This document shows, piece by piece, positions 53,878-63,978 of a stretch of 64,000 bases of DNA (positions are counted from its first letter, which is position 1; every line of letters starts with the position of its first letter). The DNA comes from Mesonia maritima (GTDB taxonomy: Bacteria > Bacteroidota > Bacteroidia > Flavobacteriales > Flavobacteriaceae). Under the pieces are notes generated by a model. That model saw nothing but the letters and a program-made list of their open reading frames with translations, was not told the origin of the DNA and did not search any database. Location of the stretch: positions 186,001 through 250,000 of the forward strand of contig NZ_JBHLUA010000012.1 in NCBI RefSeq assembly GCF_042433895.1, given 5' to 3'. The position numbers were made by a program, and so were the translations under genes.

Positions 53878-55647
53878 ATGGAAACTTCAATTTTAAATAC
53901 CATAAATTCACCCGAAGATTTACGTAAAATATCTTCGGAAAGACTTCCACAACTCGCTAAAGAGTTACGCGAATTTATAATAGATATTGTGGCTACCAAA
54001 GAAGGACATTTAGGCGCGAGTTTAGGTGTAGTTGAATTAACCATCGCGTTGCATTATTTTTTTAATACGCCAAAAGACTTATTAGTTTGGGATGTTGGTC
54101 ACCAAGCCTACGGACATAAAATTTTAACCGGAAGAAGACAGAATTTTGATACCAATCGAAAATTAAATGGCTTAAGCGGTTTTCCGAAAAGAACAGAAAG
54201 TATATTCGACACCTTTGGCGTCGGTCACAGTTCAACTTCAATTTCTGCCGCTTTAGGAATGGCAATCGCTTCTAAATTAAATGGAGAAAAAAAACAACAC
54301 ATCGCTGTAATTGGCGACGCTTCGATTGCAAGCGGAATGGCGTTTGAAGGCTTAAATCATGCCGGCGTAACCGATACCGATTTATGGATTATTTTAAACG
54401 ATAACGCTATTGGAATTGACCCGAGCGTTGGCGCGTTAAAAGAATATTTAACGAAAGCCGGAATTGGTAAAAAACCGAAACAAGCCAATATAATTGAAGC
54501 GCTTAATTTTCATTATTCCGGACCAATTGACGGTCATAATTTTGATTCACTTTTTTCAGCTTTTGAAAAATTGAAGAAAGTAAAAGGACCAAAATTTCTC
54601 CACGTAATTACCAAAAAAGGAAAAGGTTTACAAAAAGCGGAAGAAGATCAAGTAAAATACCATGCACCTGGAAAATTTGATAAAGAAACAGGCGAAGTTA
54701 TTCCGAAAAATGAAGAAAAACTTCCGCCAAAATTTCAAGATGTTTTTGGGTTGACTTTAGTTGAATTAGCGAAAGAAAACAAAAATATTATCGGAATTAC
54801 CCCCGCGATGCCAACCGGAAGTTCTTTAAAATTTATGATGGAAGAGTTTCCCGATCGCGCTTTTGATGTCGGTATTGCCGAACAACACGCCGTAACGCTT
54901 TCCGCAGGAATGACAACCCAAGGAAAAGTAGTTTTTTGCGCCATTTATTCTACATTTTTACAACGCGCTTACGATCAAGTAATTCACGATGTAGCTTTAC
55001 AAAATTTGCCGGTAATTTTTTGTATCGATCGCGCTGGTTTGGTTGGTGAAGATGGCGCTACGCATCAAGGCGTTTTTGATATTGCATATTTACGTTGCAT
55101 TCCGAATTTAATTATCGCAACACCTGCTGATGAAGTTGAATTGCGAAATATTCTTTATACGGCTTCTTTAGGTTTAGAAAATCCTATAGCTATTCGTTAT
55201 CCACGCGGTCGCGGAAATATTAATAATTGGAAAAAAACCTTTAAGAAAATTGAAATCGGTCGTTCCCGTAAAATTCAGTCGGGTGAAAAAGTTGCTATTT
55301 TAAGTGTCGGTAATATGCTTCAAAATGTAAAAGAGGCTACAAAAAAATTCTCTGAAAACTTCATTGAAATTATTGATATGCGTTTTGTAAAACCTTTAGA
55401 TGAAAAAAGATTACATCAGGTTTTTAAAAAATTCACTACAATAATCACGGTTGAAGATGGTGCTATTTCAGGGGGTTTTAATGAAGCGGTCATTAGTTTT
55501 GCAAACCAACATCGTTATAACTCTTCCATAATTCCGCTAGGAATTCCAGATGAATTTATTGAACACGGAACAATTGAAGAGTTACAAAATTTAGCCGGAA
55601 TTTCAGTAAAAGCAATAAAGAAAACATTGGATGAGGTTTTAACTTAA
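53878..55647 (+). CDS. dxs: 1-Deoxy-D-xylulose-5-phosphate synthase
   Basis: The ATG at 53878 (METSILNTINSPEDL) gives 589 residues; the frame stays open upstream to 53731 but that would overlap tadA and the promoter. Signatures: thiamine diphosphate site GDASIASGMAFEGLNHAG with LNDNAIGID, HAPGKFD, the catalytic Glu in VGIAEQHAV, and VGEDGATHQGVFD. DXS condenses pyruvate and glyceraldehyde-3-phosphate, the first step of the MEP isoprenoid route and a source for thiamine and pyridoxal. Length is typical for the phylum. Confidence 0.96.
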   Translation: METSILNTINSPEDLRKISSERLPQLAKELREFIIDIVATKEGHLGASLGVVELTIALHYFFNTPKDLLVWDVGHQAYGHKILTGRRQNFDTNRKLNGLSGFPKRTESIFDTFGVGHSSTSISAALGMAIASKLNGEKKQHIAVIGDASIASGMAFEGLNHAGVTDTDLWIILNDNAIGIDPSVGALKEYLTKAGIGKKPKQANIIEALNFHYSGPIDGHNFDSLFSAFEKLKKVKGPKFLHVITKKGKGLQKAEEDQVKYHAPGKFDKETGEVIPKNEEKLPPKFQDVFGLTLVELAKENKNIIGITPAMPTGSSLKFMMEEFPDRAFDVGIAEQHAVTLSAGMTTQGKVVFCAIYSTFLQRAYDQVIHDVALQNLPVIFCIDRAGLVGEDGATHQGVFDIAYLRCIPNLIIATPADEVELRNILYTASLGLENPIAIRYPRGRGNINNWKKTFKKIEIGRSRKIQSGEKVAILSVGNMLQNVKEATKKFSENFIEIIDMRFVKPLDEKRLHQVFKKFTTIITVEDGAISGGFNEAVISFANQHRYNSSIIPLGIPDEFIEHGTIEELQNLAGISVKAIKKTLDEVLT

Positions 55648-55652
55648 ATCTT

Positions 55653-56111
55653 TTATTTTTCTTTTTTATAGAAAATTCGGTAGTTATTTTTTGTAGCTAC
55701 ATTATAACCACTAATAATTAACGAGTCATTACTTATTTTTAATTTTTCACAACGATTATTTTTCTCTAACACTATAAAGATATCATCTGCTTCAGTATTT
55801 TTTATATTTCTAACATCAAATGGACATTCTGTGGAAATTTGAAATTTTTCAAAACTTGGTTCTTCAACCATTCCTTCTTCTGTAAATTTCACCATTGATT
55901 TTTTGAATTCTACTTTACGAAAAGGATATTCTGTTTCTTTCCAATTTCCTTGTAATTGTTCCGTTATTTTTTCCTCATCAACGGAAGATTTAAATTCTGA
56001 ATTTACCCCCTTTTCATTCTCTTTTTCAGATTTTGAATTCTTATTCTTACAAGAAATCATAGAAATTGTAAGACAAATTAAGATGATATAAGTGTTTAAT
56101 TGGAAATTCAT
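55653..56111 (-). CDS. Hypothetical lipoprotein coupled to the M36 protease gene
   Basis: The 152-residue product has a signal sequence with Cys21 (MISCKN), a charged linker (about 22-55) and a compact beta-rich domain (about 55-150; LQGNWKETEYPFRKVEFKK), reminiscent of small lipocalin-like lipoproteins. No family is certain. Its ATG overlaps the stop codon of the upstream M36 gene (ATGA), so it is translated from the same mRNA. A function in handling the protease is only suggested by that. Confidence 0.78.
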   Translation of the reverse strand: MNFQLNTYIILICLTISMISCKNKNSKSEKENEKGVNSEFKSSVDEEKITEQLQGNWKETEYPFRKVEFKKSMVKFTEEGMVEEPSFEKFQISTECPFDVRNIKNTEADDIFIVLEKNNRCEKLKISNDSLIISGYNVATKNNYRIFYKKEK

Positions 56112-58726
56112 TTAACTATTAATTTAAAGGTTTCTTTTGTTGAATTTGAATTAATTTCCACTAAATATATTCCAGCTTCAAAAGAAGAAACATCTATACT
56201 TTTTTGTTGAATTTTCGTTTCTTTTTCCGAATAAATTAATCTTCCATTTATGTCAAAAATTGAAATATCCGCAAATTCTTGTTTTCCGTGTTCAATATAA
56301 AGAATATCATCAACAGGATTAGGATAAATCTTAAATTCTCTCCCGTTACTATCGGAAGTATTTAAATCACAACTTAATACTGAAGTTGGTGGCAAATCAA
56401 AAGCTTCGATTTGATCTGTTCTAGAAAAAGAACTTCCTTGAGTTGCACTAAATCCTAAACCGCGTTTTGCAAAAACTGACCAAATTAGACATTGATTATC
56501 GCCATTATCCTCTAAGACATCTGCTTGTAAAATAGCATCGCGACCATCTATAAAACCTGGATTACAGAATTGTAATTTGAGTCCGTCGATAACCAATTGC
56601 ATCACTTTATTATTTCCGCCAGTTCCATTGTAAATATCAGCATCAAAACCATATTCGTCTATAAAAGCCCACGTTAAATCCCAAAGCATTGTTGCCCAAA
56701 CAAAACCTACCCCGTGTGGAGCTGAAAGTTGAGAAGTATCGTTGGTATCTCCATAAGTGAAATCATTTACAGAAAAATCTGTTGAATAAGGTGCGTTTCT
56801 AATTCCTGTTCCGTTTGTAGGTTGGTTGGTTACATAAGTTGCGATTCCTCTAGGATCTTCGGGTTGATCACTTTCTTTCATAGTCATTACCAAAGCAAAA
56901 TAATCACTCCAACCCTCTCCCATTTGCTCTGTCTTTTGTATGCAGTTTCCTTCTTCATCATAATCAACACAAGACATTAAGCAATCTGAATTTGATGCTC
57001 CACCGGTTAATCGATTGGATATTCCATGACCATATTCGTGCGCAATTATTCCTGAATCAAAATCGCCATCCTTCTGAAAAGGACCGATATTTGCTAAAGA
57101 TCCATTTACATTTTCACCACTGATTAACTGGTTGATTAATGAAGTTCCATCGGCTTGAGAAATCATTATAGCAGGAATAGTAATGTTAGCACTGGTATTG
57201 CTCTGCATATAAATAATATCACTCCCTACATTATTTACAATAATTACTCCGATAGCACCTGCATTTTGAGCTTTTTGAATTTTGGTAAGAAACGAACACG
57301 TTCCTCTTCTAATTACAGCAATATTTCCGTTTAATTCGTTTGTATTTGAGATTACTTCGCAAGCGTCATAAGGATCTGAAGTGAATGAATTTGATTCTTC
57401 AATTAACACTAACTCAGTTTGAATTCCGCTACTCGGTATATCTGCTGCAAATCCTGCTTGTAAGGCTTCATAATTTCCAGCCAACGAAGGCGGAGAACTA
57501 ATATTCAACAAAATAGGGAAATCTTCTGAGCCCCAAGTAAACATTCGCATAACACCACTTTCTCCATCGGGAGGAGTTCCAAATGTAGCATTATTACCCG
57601 GTCCAAAATTTGACCCGTCCTGCGCTCTAGCTAAAACCTGATCTGAATTTGGCTGAGAAGTTCCACCATAATTTATCGCTTGAAAATTTCCGCTTGCCTC
57701 ATCAAAACCATATTCATACCAAACGTCGTGCATGAGATTATTCCAATAAAAAAGATTTACGGTAGCGGCATCAGCATAAGCTATTGGATCTTGGTTTAAA
57801 TCTAAAGAGAAATCAAAAACTAACGCATTTTGTGCATCAGCAAATTCTCCTAACGAATTATCACCATTTCGGTTTTCATAAGCCCAAACATTATTTCCGC
57901 GCGTATCGGTATATTCTTCACCATCAATTCCATTATCATCATGCCAACCAAATGGAGAAGCATTCAAGTTTTCGGGTGAATTTACTAGTATTCTATTTCC
58001 ATGATTTGGAGATTCTGTGGGAATTGGATAAACTTTGTAACTAGCATTTGGAGCAGAATTTGAAGAAACACGTTTTTCTAATATACTTTCATTCGTGTTA
58101 GTATCACACAAATCAAAATTACAACTGGTTACCCAATCATTTTTCCATATTATATTTTGAGAAGATCCATCGATTACGATAGACCACCAATGATTTTTGG
58201 TTTTTACAATAAGTTTAAATCCTATTTTTAAATTTTCTTCTGTTGCAACATATACTTTTTCAATAGGAATTTCAGCTTGGCTAATTAAAGGTGCTTTAAA
58301 ATATTGTTTTTTCTTATCGTCGATTATTAATTCTATATTTCCTCTATATTCTATATTTAAATTTTCAGTAGCGATTTCCAGCGCTTCGTAAGGAGAAATT
58401 TTAATGGAAGAATTTGTCAGCTTTTTATTGATTTGTGAAACAAACTTTTGATGATAAGAAATAATTTTTCCATTTTTCAAAACTACGGACCCTAACGCAT
58501 TTAGTATGGGTTCTTCATTAATATATTGCTGAAAATAAGCATAGGTAATCTCTCCGTTTTTTGAAGTATGTTGACTTGATAATTTTATCGCTTCAATATC
58601 TTGGGCAGTAAAGTTTTCTTCATCTCTTAAGAGTACTTCTTTAAATAACCGTAGACTATTTTCTTGTGCTTCAATTGAAAAAGAAAAACATAACAGACTG
58701 AAAATTAAATACAAATATTTATTCAT
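56108..58726 (-). CDS. Secreted M36 (fungalysin-type) metalloprotease with PA and T9SS domains
   Basis: Starting at 58726 (MNKYLYLIFSLLCFS) gives 872 residues with a signal peptide. Next come an FTP-type inhibitory propeptide (about 20-200), the M36 catalytic domain with HEYGHGISNRLTGG (HEXXH) and the downstream Glu in GEGWSDYFAL, an inserted PA domain (DACEVISNTNELNGNIAVIR), and a C-terminal T9SS sorting domain (FKIYPNPVDDILYIE, SFEAGIYLVEI). It is a zinc protease secreted through T9SS. A 15-residue extension to 58771 is less likely. Confidence 0.93.
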   Translation of the reverse strand: MNKYLYLIFSLLCFSFSIEAQENSLRLFKEVLLRDEENFTAQDIEAIKLSSQHTSKNGEITYAYFQQYINEEPILNALGSVVLKNGKIISYHQKFVSQINKKLTNSSIKISPYEALEIATENLNIEYRGNIELIIDDKKKQYFKAPLISQAEIPIEKVYVATEENLKIGFKLIVKTKNHWWSIVIDGSSQNIIWKNDWVTSCNFDLCDTNTNESILEKRVSSNSAPNASYKVYPIPTESPNHGNRILVNSPENLNASPFGWHDDNGIDGEEYTDTRGNNVWAYENRNGDNSLGEFADAQNALVFDFSLDLNQDPIAYADAATVNLFYWNNLMHDVWYEYGFDEASGNFQAINYGGTSQPNSDQVLARAQDGSNFGPGNNATFGTPPDGESGVMRMFTWGSEDFPILLNISSPPSLAGNYEALQAGFAADIPSSGIQTELVLIEESNSFTSDPYDACEVISNTNELNGNIAVIRRGTCSFLTKIQKAQNAGAIGVIIVNNVGSDIIYMQSNTSANITIPAIMISQADGTSLINQLISGENVNGSLANIGPFQKDGDFDSGIIAHEYGHGISNRLTGGASNSDCLMSCVDYDEEGNCIQKTEQMGEGWSDYFALVMTMKESDQPEDPRGIATYVTNQPTNGTGIRNAPYSTDFSVNDFTYGDTNDTSQLSAPHGVGFVWATMLWDLTWAFIDEYGFDADIYNGTGGNNKVMQLVIDGLKLQFCNPGFIDGRDAILQADVLEDNGDNQCLIWSVFAKRGLGFSATQGSSFSRTDQIEAFDLPPTSVLSCDLNTSDSNGREFKIYPNPVDDILYIEHGKQEFADISIFDINGRLIYSEKETKIQQKSIDVSSFEAGIYLVEINSNSTKETFKLIVK

Positions 58727-58864
58727 GGAATTATTTTTAATAAAACATTGCTTATAAAACCGCAAAACCATTTAGTTATTTACAACATCGAATATTAAAA
58801 ACTACAATGTTTGATTCTCGAACAAATTCACTTTATTTCAACAAGTTACAGATTTTCTTTAAAT

Positions 58865-60211
58865 TTAATAACTATCAAAACCCGATAACTTTCTGTAAAT
58901 GCGTAATGCGTTTCCATCGGTTAAGGAAGCTACTTGACTTGAAAGACTAATTAGCCATTCGTATGTCGATTTTTCTTCAAATTCGTTTTCTTTCAATAAG
59001 CTATTTATAATTAACTTATCGTAATTTGTGGCGTTATGGTTTTTTTTGTGTTCTATTGCTGAAGTATAAGCGTCTAACAACGTAGAAATTATTTTATAAC
59101 CCGCAATTTCTTTTTCCATTACCTCATTACTTTGGTAAATTTTATTTCGACTAATGGAGAGAATATCTTCTATTTGAGCGGTAAAATTTGATTTTTCTAA
59201 CAGTGAAACTGAAAATTCTCCGCTTAAAATTTCTTCTTCGTTTTCAATAAAAACGCGTGTAGCTTCTTGAATTAAAGTATTTATGGCTAACGAACGTAAA
59301 TAACTTAACCGACTGTTTTTAGTGGTTAGCGCATGATATTTTTCAATATCAAGGGTGTTTTTTACTAGTTTTATTAAATATTCTAAGGCGAATTCTTCTT
59401 CGATTAAACCGAGATTTATACCGTCTTCAAAATCAATTATGGTATAACAAATATCATCGGCAGCTTCAACTAAAAATGCCAGTGGATGCCGTTTAAAATG
59501 AACATCACCATCATTTCCGGTTGATAATAATCCAAGCTCTTTCGCCACATCCTCAAAAATATTTTTTTCACTTTGAAAGTAGCCGAATTTTTTATCGCCT
59601 ATTTTTTTTGAAGGTTTATGCGGAAGTGATTCTTTTGGATATTTAGTAAAAGCGCCAAGTGTTGCGTATGATAGACGCAAGCCATCTTTTGTCCCGTTTT
59701 TGGTTTCAGTTAATAACTTAAATCCGTTAGCGTTTCCTTCAAAATGCGCTAAATCGTGGTATTCTTTTTCAGTTAATTGATTTTTAAAGCGTTTTCCATT
59801 TCCGGTTTTAAAATATTCGCCAATTGCTTTTTCTCCTGAATGCCCGAAGGGCGGATTTCCAATATCGTGCGCCAAAGCTGCTGCTGCGACAATTGCTCCA
59901 AAATCATTAAATTGATAGCCATACGTTTTCGCCAATTCCGGATATTTTTCTAGCAACTGTTTTCCTACAATTCTTCCCAATGATCGTCCCACAACCGAAA
60001 CCTCTAAACTGTGCGTTAATCGCGTGTGCACGAAATCGGTTTTTGAAAGTGGAATTACTTGGGTTTTATCTTGCAGACTTCTAAATGCGGAAGAAAAAAT
60101 AACGCGATCGTAATCTACTTCGAAACCTAAGCGTGTTTCGTCTTGATTTTTTCGCTGTCTAACTTGTGTGTCTCCCGCGCGTTTTAAAGAAAGTAATTGG
60201 TGCCAGTTCAT
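58865..60211 (-). CDS. dgt: dGTP triphosphohydrolase (HD-domain, Dgt family)
   Basis: The 448-residue protein has the HD-domain motifs THSLEVSVVGRS (His), AALAHDIGNPPFGHSG (His-Asp), and VEAADDICYTIIDFEDG (Asp), plus the family's N-terminal RTRNQDETR-like start (RQRKNQDETRLGFEVDYDR). Dgt removes triphosphate from dGTP (or other dNTPs), lowering dNTP pools. It lies downstream of nrdA, separated by a terminator. With RNR next door the locus holds genes of dNTP supply and removal. Confidence 0.94.
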   Translation of the reverse strand: MNWHQLLSLKRAGDTQVRQRKNQDETRLGFEVDYDRVIFSSAFRSLQDKTQVIPLSKTDFVHTRLTHSLEVSVVGRSLGRIVGKQLLEKYPELAKTYGYQFNDFGAIVAAAALAHDIGNPPFGHSGEKAIGEYFKTGNGKRFKNQLTEKEYHDLAHFEGNANGFKLLTETKNGTKDGLRLSYATLGAFTKYPKESLPHKPSKKIGDKKFGYFQSEKNIFEDVAKELGLLSTGNDGDVHFKRHPLAFLVEAADDICYTIIDFEDGINLGLIEEEFALEYLIKLVKNTLDIEKYHALTTKNSRLSYLRSLAINTLIQEATRVFIENEEEILSGEFSVSLLEKSNFTAQIEDILSISRNKIYQSNEVMEKEIAGYKIISTLLDAYTSAIEHKKNHNATNYDKLIINSLLKENEFEEKSTYEWLISLSSQVASLTDGNALRIYRKLSGFDSY

Positions 60212-60240
60212 AAAATTATAATTGAAAAGATAAAAATATA

Positions 60241-60269
60241 AAAAAACGGAAGCTTTTAAAGGCTTCCGT
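60241..60269 (-). terminator. Intrinsic terminator of nrdA
   Basis: On the minus strand ACGGAAGC and GCTTCCGT form a stem with a short loop followed by TTTTT. It lies 30 bases past the nrdA stop and before the dgt ATG. Confidence 0.85.
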
Positions 60270-60298
60270 CTTTCTTATTAACTAATTGAAAATCAAAA

Positions 60299-62764
60299 TT
60301 AAGAACCACACATTAAACAATCGTCTCCTTCAGATTCTTTAGATTGTTTAATGATTTCCCGCAATTCTTCCGGTGAAAGCGAAGTTCCTTCCGGCGTTAC
60401 GGGTTCTTGTCTTTTTTGTTGCATTCTTTGACGTTCAGCTTTTAATTTTTCAGCAGCTTTTGCAGCAGTTTCTTGCTGTTCTGGCGATGCCTTTTTCTCA
60501 TTGCTCAACGTAAATTTAATAGCATCTACGGCAGATTTTGTGCGCAGGTAATACATTCCCGTTTTAAGTCCGCTTTTCCAAGCATAGAAATGCATTGATG
60601 TTAATTTTGCCATCGTTGCGCCTTCCATAAATAAGTTAAGCGATTGCGACTGATCGATAAAATAACCGCGGTGACGCGACATATCGATAATATCTTTCAT
60701 CGATAATTCCCAAACGGTTTTATACAGTTCTTTTAATTCCTGTGGAATCACATCAATATCTTGAACAGATCCGTTTGCTCGCATAATCGCATCTTTTACA
60801 TCATCGGTCCATAAATCTAAACGCACTAAATCTTCCAATAAATGTTTATTTACCACGATAAATTCTCCTGAAAGTACACGTCTTGTATAAATGTTAGACG
60901 TATATGGTTCAAAAGCTTCGTTGTTTCCTAAAATTTGTGAAGTAGATGCTGTTGGCATTGGCGCTAGTAATAATGAATTCCGAACGCCATTTTTCAATAC
61001 TTTTTCACGTAAGTTTTTCCAATCCCATCTTCCGCTTAAATCTTCATCTTTTATTCCCCATAAATTATATTGGAATTCTCCTTGACTAATTGGTGAACCT
61101 TCATAAGTTGAATAAGGACCTTCTTCTTTTGCCAATTCCATAGAAGCGGTTACGGCACCAAAATAAAGCGTTTCGAAGATTTCTTGGTTCAGTTGTTTTG
61201 CTTCATCGCTGGTAAATGGCATACGCAATTTAATAAACGCATCGGCTAAACCTTGAACACCTAAACCAACCGGACGATGACGGAAATTAGAATTTTCAGC
61301 TTCTTTTACAGGATAGTAATTTCTATCGATTACCTTATTTAAATTCTTAATAACGCGCTTAGTGATTTTGAACAATTCTTTGTGGTCGAATTTGCCATCT
61401 TTTACAAACATTGGTAAAGCAATAGAAGCCAAATTACAAACCGCGACCTCATCTGGACTGGTATATTCCAGAATTTCTGTACATAAATTAGACGAGCGAA
61501 TAGTTCCTAAATTTTTCTGATTCGATTTTCTGTTTGCCGAATCTTTATACAGCATATAAGGCGTTCCGGTTTCAATTTGAGATTCTAAAATTTTCTCCCA
61601 AAGTTCACGCGCTTTTATAGTTTTTCTTCCTTTTCCTTGTTCTTCGTATTTGGTATAAAGTTTTTCAAATTCTTCGCCATGAACGTTGAATAAATTTGGG
61701 CATTCATTTGGACACATTAGCGTCCACGTAGAATCTTCTTCTACTCGTTTCATGAATAAATCTGGAATCCACATCGCATAGAATAAATCTCTTGCGCGAC
61801 GCTCTTCGGCTCCGTGATTTTTCTTCAAGTCTAAGAAATCAAAAATATCAGCATGCCAAGGTTCTACATACATTGCGAATGAACCTTTTCGTTTTCCTCC
61901 ACCTTGATCTACATAACGTGCGGTATCGTTATAGACACGAAGCATCGGTACAATTCCGTTAGAAGTTCCGTTAGTTCCTGAAATATACGAACCGGTAGCG
62001 CGAATGTTGTGGATAGACAAACCAATTCCGCCGGCAGATTGCGATATTTTTGCCGTTTGTTTTAAGGTATCGTAAATCCCATCAATACTATCATCTTTCA
62101 TGGTTAAAAGAAAACAAGATGACATTTGCGGTTTAGGAGTTCCTGAATTAAATAAAGTTGGTGTAGCGTGTGTAAAATATTTTTTAGACATCAACTCATA
62201 AGTTTCTAACGCTGAATCGATATCGGTTAAATGAATTCCTACGGAAACACGCATCAACATATGTTGCGGACGTTCTGCGATTTCTCCGTTTAATTTTAAT
62301 AAGTAAGAGCGCTCTAAGGTTTTAAAACCGAAATAATCGTAACCAAAATCGCGGTTATAGATAATTCTAGAATCTAGAATATCTTTATTTTCCATAATTA
62401 CATTATAAACTTCATCTGAAAGCAAAGGTGCTTTTTCACCGGTACGCGGATTTACATATTCATATAAATCGGTCATTACTTCAGAAAAAGTTTTCTTGGT
62501 ATTTTTATGCAAGTTTGAAACCGAAATTCTCGCGGCCAAATGTGCATAATCGGGATGCGTGGTTGTCATGGTTGCGGCAACTTCTGCGGCAAGATTATCA
62601 AGCTCGCTGGTTGTTACGCCATCGTACAAACCTTCGATTACGCGCATTGCGACTTTTGTAGGTTCTACCAATGGATTTAAACCATAGCATAATTTTCTAA
62701 CTCTGGCGGTGATTTTATCGAACATCACCGGCTCTTTTTGTCCGTTTCTTTTGATTACATACAT
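60299..62764 (-). CDS. nrdA: Ribonucleoside-diphosphate reductase alpha subunit, class Ia
   Basis: The 821-residue protein has an N-terminal ATP-cone (MYVIKRNGQKEPVMFDKI, about 1-90), the catalytic barrel with SSCFLLTM, NLCTEILEYTS (two catalytic Cys-region segments), APMPTASTSQILG, and the C-terminal redox pair in CLMCGS. It reduces ribonucleoside diphosphates to deoxy forms, the rate-setting step of DNA precursor synthesis. nrdB lies upstream on the same strand with a 145-base gap holding two hairpins. Confidence 0.97.
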   Translation of the reverse strand: MYVIKRNGQKEPVMFDKITARVRKLCYGLNPLVEPTKVAMRVIEGLYDGVTTSELDNLAAEVAATMTTTHPDYAHLAARISVSNLHKNTKKTFSEVMTDLYEYVNPRTGEKAPLLSDEVYNVIMENKDILDSRIIYNRDFGYDYFGFKTLERSYLLKLNGEIAERPQHMLMRVSVGIHLTDIDSALETYELMSKKYFTHATPTLFNSGTPKPQMSSCFLLTMKDDSIDGIYDTLKQTAKISQSAGGIGLSIHNIRATGSYISGTNGTSNGIVPMLRVYNDTARYVDQGGGKRKGSFAMYVEPWHADIFDFLDLKKNHGAEERRARDLFYAMWIPDLFMKRVEEDSTWTLMCPNECPNLFNVHGEEFEKLYTKYEEQGKGRKTIKARELWEKILESQIETGTPYMLYKDSANRKSNQKNLGTIRSSNLCTEILEYTSPDEVAVCNLASIALPMFVKDGKFDHKELFKITKRVIKNLNKVIDRNYYPVKEAENSNFRHRPVGLGVQGLADAFIKLRMPFTSDEAKQLNQEIFETLYFGAVTASMELAKEEGPYSTYEGSPISQGEFQYNLWGIKDEDLSGRWDWKNLREKVLKNGVRNSLLLAPMPTASTSQILGNNEAFEPYTSNIYTRRVLSGEFIVVNKHLLEDLVRLDLWTDDVKDAIMRANGSVQDIDVIPQELKELYKTVWELSMKDIIDMSRHRGYFIDQSQSLNLFMEGATMAKLTSMHFYAWKSGLKTGMYYLRTKSAVDAIKFTLSNEKKASPEQQETAAKAAEKLKAERQRMQQKRQEPVTPEGTSLSPEELREIIKQSKESEGDDCLMCGS

Positions 62765-62909
62765 AGCGCTACTCTATTTAAATTAAGCGGAAGAAGTGGC
62801 TGCTCGCCGCTATCTCGCAAGGTTTATTTTTTATTATTCTAAACTTAATTCTATTAAAAAATTAAGTTGATTTCGGGTTATTTAATTTAGGATTGGGGTG
62901 AAAAGCTGA
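62765..62909 (-). other. Spacer between nrdB and nrdA with two inverted repeats
   Basis: The 145 bases hold no gene. CTTAATT/AATTAAG (62844-62866) forms a 7-base stem with a 9-base loop, and AGCGG/CCGCT (62786-62811) frames an unusually GC-rich stretch for this genome, about 25 bases before the nrdA start. Neither is followed by a proper T run. Confidence 0.4.
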
Positions 62910-63887
62910 CTAAAAATCGGCATCGAAACTGATTCTATCGTCTTCTTTATCTTTATTCATTACACCAGCTTTTTGATATTCACCTACGCGTTTTTCAAAG
63001 AAATTTGTTTTTCCTTGTAGGTTAATCATATCCATAAAGTCGAATGGATTCGCGGTTCCATATTCTTTTTCGCATTCTAATTCTACCAATAATCTATCGG
63101 TTACAAACTCAAGGTATTGTGTCATTAATTTCGCGTTCATACCAATTAAGCTTACCGGCAAAGATTCAGTAATAAACTCACGTTCAATATTTAAGGCATC
63201 AACTAAAATCTCTCGAATACGTTCTTTTGAAACTTTATTCACCAAGTGATTGTTGTGCAAATGCACGGCAAAATCACAATGAACGCCTTCATCGCGAGAA
63301 ATTAACTCATTTGAAAAAGTTAACCCAGGCATAATTCCTCTTTTCTTCAACCAAAATAAAGAGCAGAAAGACCCTGAAAAGAAAATCCCTTCAACAGCGG
63401 CAAATGCAATAAGTCGTTCTGCAAAAGAATCTGATTCGATCCACTTTAATGCCCAATCTGCTTTTTTCTTGATCGCGGGAAAGTTTTCGATGGCTTTAAA
63501 CAAACGATCACGCTCTTTTTCTTCTTTTACATAAGTGTCAATCAGTAACGAATAGGTTTCAGAATGAATATTTTCCATCATAATCTGAAAGCCATAAAAG
63601 AATTTTGCTTCAGAATACTGAACTTCGTTTACAAAGTTTTCAGCTAAATTTTCATTTACAATTCCATCTGAAGCGGCAAAAAATGCTAAGATGTGTTTTA
63701 TGAAATAGCGCTCGTCATCATTTAATTTGTTTTCCCAATCTGAAAGATCTTGGTGTAAATCGATTTCTTCCGCCGTCCAAAAACTAGCTTCCATTTTTTT
63801 ATACCATTCCCAAATATCTTCGTGTTGAATTGGAAATATGACAAATCGATCTTTATTTTCCTGTAAAATTGGTTCTACTTGCGCCAT
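62910..63887 (-). CDS. nrdB: Ribonucleoside-diphosphate reductase beta subunit, class Ia
   Basis: The 325-residue protein is all-helical. Iron ligands and the radical Tyr are seen in MENIHSETYSLL (Glu105, His108, Tyr112), and in DEGVHCDFAVHL. SDGIVNENLAENF lies ahead. The subunit houses the diiron-tyrosyl cofactor that starts radical chemistry in NrdA. Length is normal for Bacteroidetes. Upstream, at 63979-64000, a tandem pair of 11-base near-identical units may be a binding site. Confidence 0.96.
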   Translation of the reverse strand: MAQVEPILQENKDRFVIFPIQHEDIWEWYKKMEASFWTAEEIDLHQDLSDWENKLNDDERYFIKHILAFFAASDGIVNENLAENFVNEVQYSEAKFFYGFQIMMENIHSETYSLLIDTYVKEEKERDRLFKAIENFPAIKKKADWALKWIESDSFAERLIAFAAVEGIFFSGSFCSLFWLKKRGIMPGLTFSNELISRDEGVHCDFAVHLHNNHLVNKVSKERIREILVDALNIEREFITESLPVSLIGMNAKLMTQYLEFVTDRLLVELECEKEYGTANPFDFMDMINLQGKTNFFEKRVGEYQKAGVMNKDKEDDRISFDADF

Positions 63888-63978
63888 CGCTTTTCTTTAT
63901 TTTGAGTTATAATTTCTTTTCCTTTGAGGACTAACAAATATCACAAATTAATACCCTATTTGATAAAAATAAGCACTG

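Noticed and set aside
58830..58856. Copy of the AACTTGTTGAAA-type motif (shared with the nrdB upstream repeats) after dgt
   Set aside because: Single short copy in an AT-rich spacer downstream of dgt; most likely chance.
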